Origin: Novosphingobium sp.
GTDB taxonomy: Bacteria; Pseudomonadota; Alphaproteobacteria; Sphingomonadales; Sphingomonadaceae
DNA length: 39,428 nucleotides
Direction: 5' to 3'
NCBI GenBank assembly: GCA_015657645.1
Contig: JACDQK010000268.1
Span: 1 to 39,428, forward strand
Made by a program: the position numbers and the translations under genes. The notes beneath the pieces are model-generated. The model was given only the letters and a program-made list of their open reading frames with translations. It ran no database searches and was not told the origin of the DNA. Positions 38,847 through 39,428 of the stretch are shown here, piece after piece (position 1 is the stretch's first letter; each line of letters starts with the position of its first letter).

Positions 38847-39428
38847 GCTTGTCGCGGCGCTGCTGGCGCTGCTGCTGGCGGCCTGCCAGCAGAAAGAGGA
38901 TGCCCGCCCGGCACTGTGGCAGGTCGATGGCCCTGGCGGCCAGCGCGCCTGGCTGCTCGGCACGATCCACGCCTTGCCAAGCCCGATCAACCTCGACAGT
39001 CCCGCCTTCGATCGGGCCACCACCGAGGCAACCACGCTGGTGGTCGAAGTCGCTGCACTGGAGGACGACAAACGCACCGCGCTGGCTTTTCACAAACTGT
39101 CAGCTGTCCCCTCGGCTCCTTCCCTGGTAGCCCGCGCCAACGAGAGCGACCGGCCGGCCCTGACCCGTCTGATGGCCGAAGCCAGGCTTGAAGCTGACAG
39201 CTTCAACCAGATGGACACCTGGGCTGCCGCCCTTGCGCTCAGCCAGGCAATCTCGGCGCGCAGCGGCGACAACAGTGGTAACGGGGCCGATCGGCTGGTC
39301 CTGCGCGAAATGAGGGGCAAGCCGCTGGCCGAATTCGAGGGCGCCGAACGCCAGCTCGCGATCTTCGACACCCTGCCCGAAACCGAACAGCGCGACCTGC
39401 TCACCGCCGTGATCCGCTCCGCATCAAC
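38836..39428 (+). CDS. TraB/GumN family lipoprotein, partial (runs off the right edge)
   Basis: GTG at 38836 overlapping the previous CDS; VSNRLVAALLALLLAACQQKEDARPALWQVDGPGGQRAWLLGTIHALPSPINLDSPAFDRATTEATTLVVEV; open to the window end, hence missing from the ORF track. Confidence 0.8.
   Translation, partial: MSNRLVAALLALLLAACQQKEDARPALWQVDGPGGQRAWLLGTIHALPSPINLDSPAFDRATTEATTLVVEVAALEDDKRTALAFHKLSAVPSAPSLVARANESDRPALTRLMAEARLEADSFNQMDTWAAALALSQAISARSGDNSGNGADRLVLREMRGKPLAEFEGAERQLAIFDTLPETEQRDLLTAVIRSAS

Overview
The window is GC-rich alphaproteobacterial chromosome, and its gene content and protein motifs look like Sphingomonadales. Most of it is core genes. In order these are: grpE-hrcA; rph / xre / rdgB-hemW-xerC; dedA-gshB-yraN-rsmI; an LppC-like lipoprotein; parE; a DUF4349 lipoprotein; MoxR-VWA-DUF2185; an Amj-type lipid II flippase; MFS, Asp/Asn beta-hydroxylase, NamZ (DUF1343) and DOMON-like; tyrS; PilZ; a ZnuD-like TonB receptor; MFS-cysK-dienelactone hydrolase; acyl-CoA dehydrogenase-MerR-hisI; comF; a methyltransferase; ppdK; glyS-glyQ; and two tandem TraB/GumN proteins. 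I saw no CRISPR array, rRNA, tRNA, prophage or IS element. Seven normally intact genes carry eight apparent frameshifts. At least seven of these fit a single missing base, mostly in short G/C runs, so I read them as consensus sequencing errors rather than biology. The non-coding signals most worth checking are: (i) a 42-bp element present twice in opposite orientation (37/42 identical) with an internal GTGTCAACT-GTGTCAAC tandem, once near the 3' end of the acyl-CoA dehydrogenase gene and once just upstream of ppdK; (ii) a perfect intrinsic terminator at 30563-30595 on the + strand with no + strand CDS before it, which implies an unannotated small RNA; (iii) a Zur-box-like palindrome in front of a His-rich ZnuD-like receptor; (iv) a 19-bp perfect palindrome upstream of the DUF4349 gene; (v) an xre gene inserted between rph and rdgB. 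I found no convincing new multi-gene defence or mobile system. All family calls come from reading protein motifs, without database searches.
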